Positions 60,040 to 64,000 of a stretch of DNA of 64,000 nt are shown piece after piece; position 1 is the stretch's first letter; the number at the start of each line of letters is the position of its first letter. A program made the position numbers and the translations under genes. A model generated the notes under the pieces. It saw nothing but the letters and a program-made list of their open reading frames with translations. It was not told the DNA's origin and made no database searches. This stretch comes from Metallyticus violacea (taxonomy: Eukaryota; Arthropoda; Insecta; Mantodea; Metallyticidae): assembly GCA_030762175.1 (NCBI GenBank), contig CM060833.1, positions 67,295,001-67,359,000 on the forward strand, in the 5' to 3' direction.

Positions 60040-60760
60040 CTATTTTTTTTTTTACTTTCTTTTACTTTCTCTACTCATCCCCTTCTCTCCAACTCACCTC
60101 TATTCTCTATGGCTATTAACCTTCTTTGTCGGGTCTTCCCGACCGGATTTGCATATCTCTCATGCACCAACACTTTCAGGCAGGCGTTCAAACTTCTATT
60201 AACATTCAGAAATTCCGGTTGTAAATGCTCATTTCTTAAAAACTCTTGTTTCCCTACATTCTGTCAGAATATACCTCCAGGTATCGCTTTCTCCGTATAT
60301 AGGGCAAATTCTTTCTCCGAAAGCATTATTTTATTTCCTTTCCAAGCCACTAATCTGAGCCATGCGATACCTTCTTTCTCCTCTCCCACAGACAGCTATA
60401 AAACCCCTCTGCTCCTCATTTGGTCTATTTGAACCTGCAGGTTGAGCGATACCTTTTTCTGCGCATTGAGTCTTAAACATTTTGCCTATCTATATCCCGC
60501 AACGTCTGTTAATTCTCTTTCAGTTATTGTACGTAATGTTCTGTTCCCTTAGCCAAATATACCACACTCCAATTAAATATTGTTACCTGCATATAGGCCT
60601 TTCAAAGTTCATTGTATCCCAATAAACTCGAGGTACACCGACCCTAAAAAGGGTACTTTCATATTGGCTGTTTTAATATTCTCTGGATCTAAAAAGAGAG
60701 ACCCCCCAAGTTAAATACCTAGATTGTGCAAAGATGCATATCTGCATAATATATGTGAAG
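60040..60760 (-). pseudogene. LINE C-terminal zinc-knuckle relic
   Basis: On the minus strand, GERRYRMAQISGLERK is followed by FGERICPIYGESDTWRYILT and ECRETR. This fits the C-terminal motif C-x-x-C-G-E-x-E-x-x-x-H-x-L-x-x-C, with the second Cys reading Tyr and His reading Tyr. Text on either side (RTLRTITERELTDVAGYR upstream, KSGREDPTKKVNSHRE downstream) is compatible but weak. The 107-codon plus frame at 60109-60432 is its antisense shadow. It is in the same orientation as the LINE fragments at 58.5 and 61.4-62.3 kb. Confidence 0.4.
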
Positions 60761-61339
60761 AGCAGAGTCGGTCAAATAAGCTTTCAGTCTCGCTGAAATT
60801 TCGGCACCCCAACTTGCTCAGTGTCGCTGTCGCAAGGATGTCATGGCAGGCAGAAGCAGGGAGAGAGATTTGGCAATGTTAACTTACGAGAGTGCGTTTG
60901 TGTCGAGATTTACTCATTCTCGTAGCAGCAAAGTCTGGCTACAAATAACAGGAGTACTTATGTTGATCGAGAAACGTTATTTTCGTGTTAGTATTTTTTC
61001 GTCGCTGCATTTAAGTTTCCTTCCTGTGTGGTATTATGGACAGTACAAGACTACTATGTTTTAGTCGCTCGTGTATCCTGACTGCGGGAATTCTCAAGTC
61101 ACCTTTTTGCCAATAGGCCGCTCCCGAGATATCAGATTCTCGGAGCAGCACTCCCGCACAGTCGCTCTCGCTTACGAGAACGAGAGGGAATAAACCGGCG
61201 TTTCACCGCCTTTGATAAGGAGCTTTCAAGATCCTCGGCGCATTTCCTGCAACTTGAGTCACAGAACTGTGCAGATGTCTGCGAAGACCAGTAAGAAAAC
61301 AACAACCTGCCACATTCGCTTTCCACTTGTAAACAATAA
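60761..61339. other. GC-richer noncoding block between LINE fragments
   Basis: About 61110-61200 holds short inverted motifs (ccgagatatcagattctcgg, and ctctcg ... cgagag around a central cttacgagaa). It could be an inserted element separating two LINE pieces. No terminal repeats or protein were recognised. Confidence 0.35.
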
Positions 61340-62300
61340 TGTCTCTTTATATCAGTGGCAGGTCTTGCAATAAGCTATCAAGCTTTCCCGTTCCGATCTC
61401 CAAGAAAGGTTTCCGTTCTTATAAAAGAAGCTGTTTTACACAGCTAATACATCCTCCTTTGTGCCCCAGTGGCGCTGTACCAGCACAAAGGTTACAGAAC
61501 CTTGATCATAAAAGTTATCCAACTTCCTCTGTCATTGCCATACCAACTTACACGTTGTTCTTAATGCTTTCAAAGTTTTAATTGCAGCCTGACTATCAGA
61601 CCATTTAGCGCATTTAACTGTGTAACCAGCAAGATCTTCTAAAATTTAATACACAGACACTTAGCATACACCTCTGTGGTATATCTATCAAGAGAAAAAG
61701 AGAGCCTTGTAGTAGATCTTCAGACCCCAACACCGACCCTCGTTAACCACACAGGGGCCCCAATTCTTGAATGAATGGCGGTTTTTCTGTGCCCAATCCT
61801 CGCTGACAGGTAAAACTACTGAAAAGCTTCCCCTCATTGAACAGCTCCTCAATCATCCTGGACTGTTGATGTATGGTTAGTTTGGAAGAATGGACATTAT
61901 GCAATGCAAAAATGACTACCCTCCCAACATCCAGATGCGATATGCCCTCGCCAGTTCTTGAGTGCATAAATATGCAAAGGTGGGAGACACAAAAGAGAGA
62001 AGTGCGCACCGCACCTTTTATGTGGGTACATAGGCTAATCTCTGTATAGTATTACGTTTATTGATCACGGCCCGGCCACCAAACCGAGGAAGCAAACACA
62101 GCGAAGGGGTCTGATAACAGAGATGTATATCCAATAAGTCACTTTAGGCTTAAGATCCCACTTAATCCTCCTATAGATCCAAAGAGACCTTTGAACCTTG
62201 ACGACTATGGATGAGTCATGGCATGATTCTGAAACCAATTTGCAATAAGGAATGGAAACATAATGCTCTTCATCTTCTAATAAATGCAGCAGCAAAAACC
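61340..62300 (-). pseudogene. Jockey-like LINE relic, RT end and RNase H
   Basis: Minus strand from 62200: RSLWIYRRIKWDLKPKVTYW, then IYISVIRPL, matching the block A-L-x-x-C-R-R-x-x-G-x-x-W-G-L-x-P-K-x-x-x-W-x-Y-x-x-V-I-R-P. Then GAVRTS and, in another frame, PPLHIYALKNWRGHIAS match T-G-A-M-R-T-x-P-T ... P-P-L-H-x. Next VSEDWAQK is followed by LFFS and IYHRGVC-like text. SDSQAAIKTLK near 61590 is the RNase H block D-S-Q-A-A-L-K-A-L. APLGHKGG near 61460 may be P-G-H-x-G. Frames change repeatedly. This is the best-preserved LINE in the window. Confidence 0.6.
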
Positions 62301-64000
62301 ATGCTGTCTAATATTTTGCATTTACTTTTATGCACAAGGCATTATTCTGGTGAAATATATCCAAGAGATCAAAATAATAAATGTGTTCTTTCTTCAGAAC
62401 AGTGCTCCACATCCAAGTCTTGTGTTGCTGTTACTGCAATTAATAAAGCAGGGTTTGCACTGCTGAGACACCTTGCTTACTTTTTAGATATGGCTCTGGC
62501 TATTTCTGCCAATACCCAAAACTAAAAGAAATCCTTAAGAAGAGAGAAATGTTTTTCAGTAACAGAGGACGTAAACCTGTGGTTTACAACAGTAATGGAC
62601 AACTCTTATCCATGAAGCGATAGATATTTACTCACTGTAGAAAACTGAGATAAAAATAAAAATTTGAGATCATCTAGAAATGAATCAAGTATCAACTCTC
62701 ATATCTATGTTTCTCTGAAAAATATTTCAGACTTAATTAGTATTAATTCGGTCTAAATATTGGAGTTTGCATACTGCCGTGATTTTTTTTTTTCAGTTTC
62801 TAAATGTTTGTTCCCAGAGTAATGCAGATATTAATACGTTAAACTTAAAATTATTGTGTAAAATATAAATATACCACAAAGTCACCTATTGAAGCAGTTG
62901 GATGTTTCTGAATTGCTAAGGAAAGGTTTGAAAGTTCGAAATTAATTTAGACTCTAGCTAATCATAAACATTATGTATAATAATTTACTCTATCGTGATG
63001 TCTGTTTTGATGCAAGACGAATACGTAATAGATGAACTACAGATGAAATTTTAATAAGGTGATCTATACTTCGTCTTCAAAGCATCTAAATTTTACTACA
63101 TATGCAAGAGTAATAGCTGTCAATTCACTGCGGTATCTGTACTGATATTAAAGGTGACATACTGTGTGTGTCGATGTGATACCGTAGTTGTCTAGAGCAC
63201 TGCATTGCTACAACTGCGGACAATGCTACGGAGTGATATTACTAATGGATAAAGTTAGGATTTTGGGAGTTTCTTCTTGCAGTTTTCAGTTTTTCCGCCT
63301 ATCGTTCCATTACCTCACATCTGTGCAATATGAAGTCACTAGAGATGGCCGGTGATGTATGCGGGCGGCTGATAGAGGAGCTCATGGTGTCATATGATTC
63401 ATTCATATTCACAGACAAGGGCATAAGAAGTCTCCGTATAGCTGACGTGCTTTAAAGTTCGCCTGCAACATTTCTACCCTATCCTTGATAACGAGCTATT
63501 CACTGGAGGTTAACAGGACAAGTGGGTCAAAATAATAAATTAGGAGCCTCTTCATATGCTATTGTGTTGAAGTATCAATGTTATGATGTAACGCCTTAAG
63601 GTGTCTTAAAAATGAAAGCAGTAACAGCATGGCTATTCATTGTGCTAGTTTATTTTATAGCAAGAGTATGTGTAACATTTTTAGTATTTAAGTTTTAATT
63701 TAAATTTTCTCTAGATACTTTTACAATATAGTTGATTAAACGGCATGCTAAATACATATGTATAACCAGCACATATTGATTTGATTATCATGCAAAACTT
63801 GTCTTTCTGTACAACTATTTAATTAAGGGAAGTATTAAAGGGGGGAGTGTCAAAAATCATATTTTTGTTTTTTGAAATTCCTGGTGATTTTGATAGGATT
63901 TTCATTAATATTCCTTGATTGTAAATATTTTAATAAAAATTTAATTGTGTCATTATACAAGCCATTTTAGGGGATTTCGCGAGCACATATTTAGTTAAAA
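62301..64000. other. AT-rich noncoding, nothing recognised
   Basis: The 104-codon plus frame at 62211-62525 starts inside the LINE relic and has no motif of its own. The final 1.4 kb is featureless. Confidence 0.45.

Noticed and set aside
60109..60432. 107-codon plus-strand frame
   Set aside because: It is antisense to a LINE zinc-knuckle relic and is Cys/Ser-rich from reversed coding text.
1..64000. CRISPR arrays, prokaryotic operons or defence systems
   Set aside because: No regularly spaced direct repeats with unique spacers and no dense gene arrangement. The window is eukaryotic intergenic or intronic DNA.

Overview
The window looks like repeat-dense, strongly AT-rich noncoding DNA from an arthropod, most likely an insect with a large genome. 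A cockroach or other blattodean would fit, but the sequence alone does not settle this. Evidence is the absence of any prokaryote-like gene packing, abundant tRNA-derived SINEs with target-site duplications, mariner, Harbinger and hAT relics, decayed LINE reverse transcriptases and many ATT/AAT microsatellites. I found no intact gene, no rRNA or functional tRNA, no CRISPR array and no convincing host exon. Nearly all long open frames are chance, antisense to transposon relics, or read through SINEs.

Layout. 0-10 kb: SINE-A and SINE-B copies, a LINE zinc-knuckle remnant (2.5 kb), a LINE reverse transcriptase relic (5.2-5.7 kb), a long relic of an arthropod repeat-associated protein (7.4-8.2 kb) and a young SINE-A with a 40-base tail (9.1 kb). 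11-13.5 kb: an internally deleted DUF4817-type transposase relic, then a tandem array of 120-155 bp units into which a mariner element with clear terminal inverted repeats and TA duplications has inserted. 15-23 kb: several SINE families and very short SINE 3'-end insertions. 24-26.3 kb: LINE relics, one split by a SINE-B. 28.4-31.6 kb: a BED-finger (hAT-type) relic, a PIF/Harbinger element with 17-bp perfect inverted repeats and TTA duplications that is split by a SINE-B, and another LINE relic. 32-43 kb: mostly featureless, with SINE-A and SINE-B copies. 43.8-45.7 kb: a SINE-C with a perfect 13-bp duplication beside a second mariner with recognisable DDE residues, followed by a 55-bp SINE-B stub. 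47-57 kb: SINEs, and a DUF4817-type DNA transposon (54.6-55.6 kb) disrupted by a SINE-A. 58-62.3 kb: three minus-strand LINE fragments covering the end of the RT, RNase H and the C-terminal zinc knuckle.

The biology here is insertion history rather than a gene system. SINEs have inserted into DNA transposons, LINE relics and other SINEs, and a mariner into a tandem repeat. The most distinctive observation is five SINE-tail insertions of only 34-60 bp, each with its own target-site duplication, from two different SINE families. Coordinates of decayed coding relics are approximate because they rest on visual translation across frameshifts.
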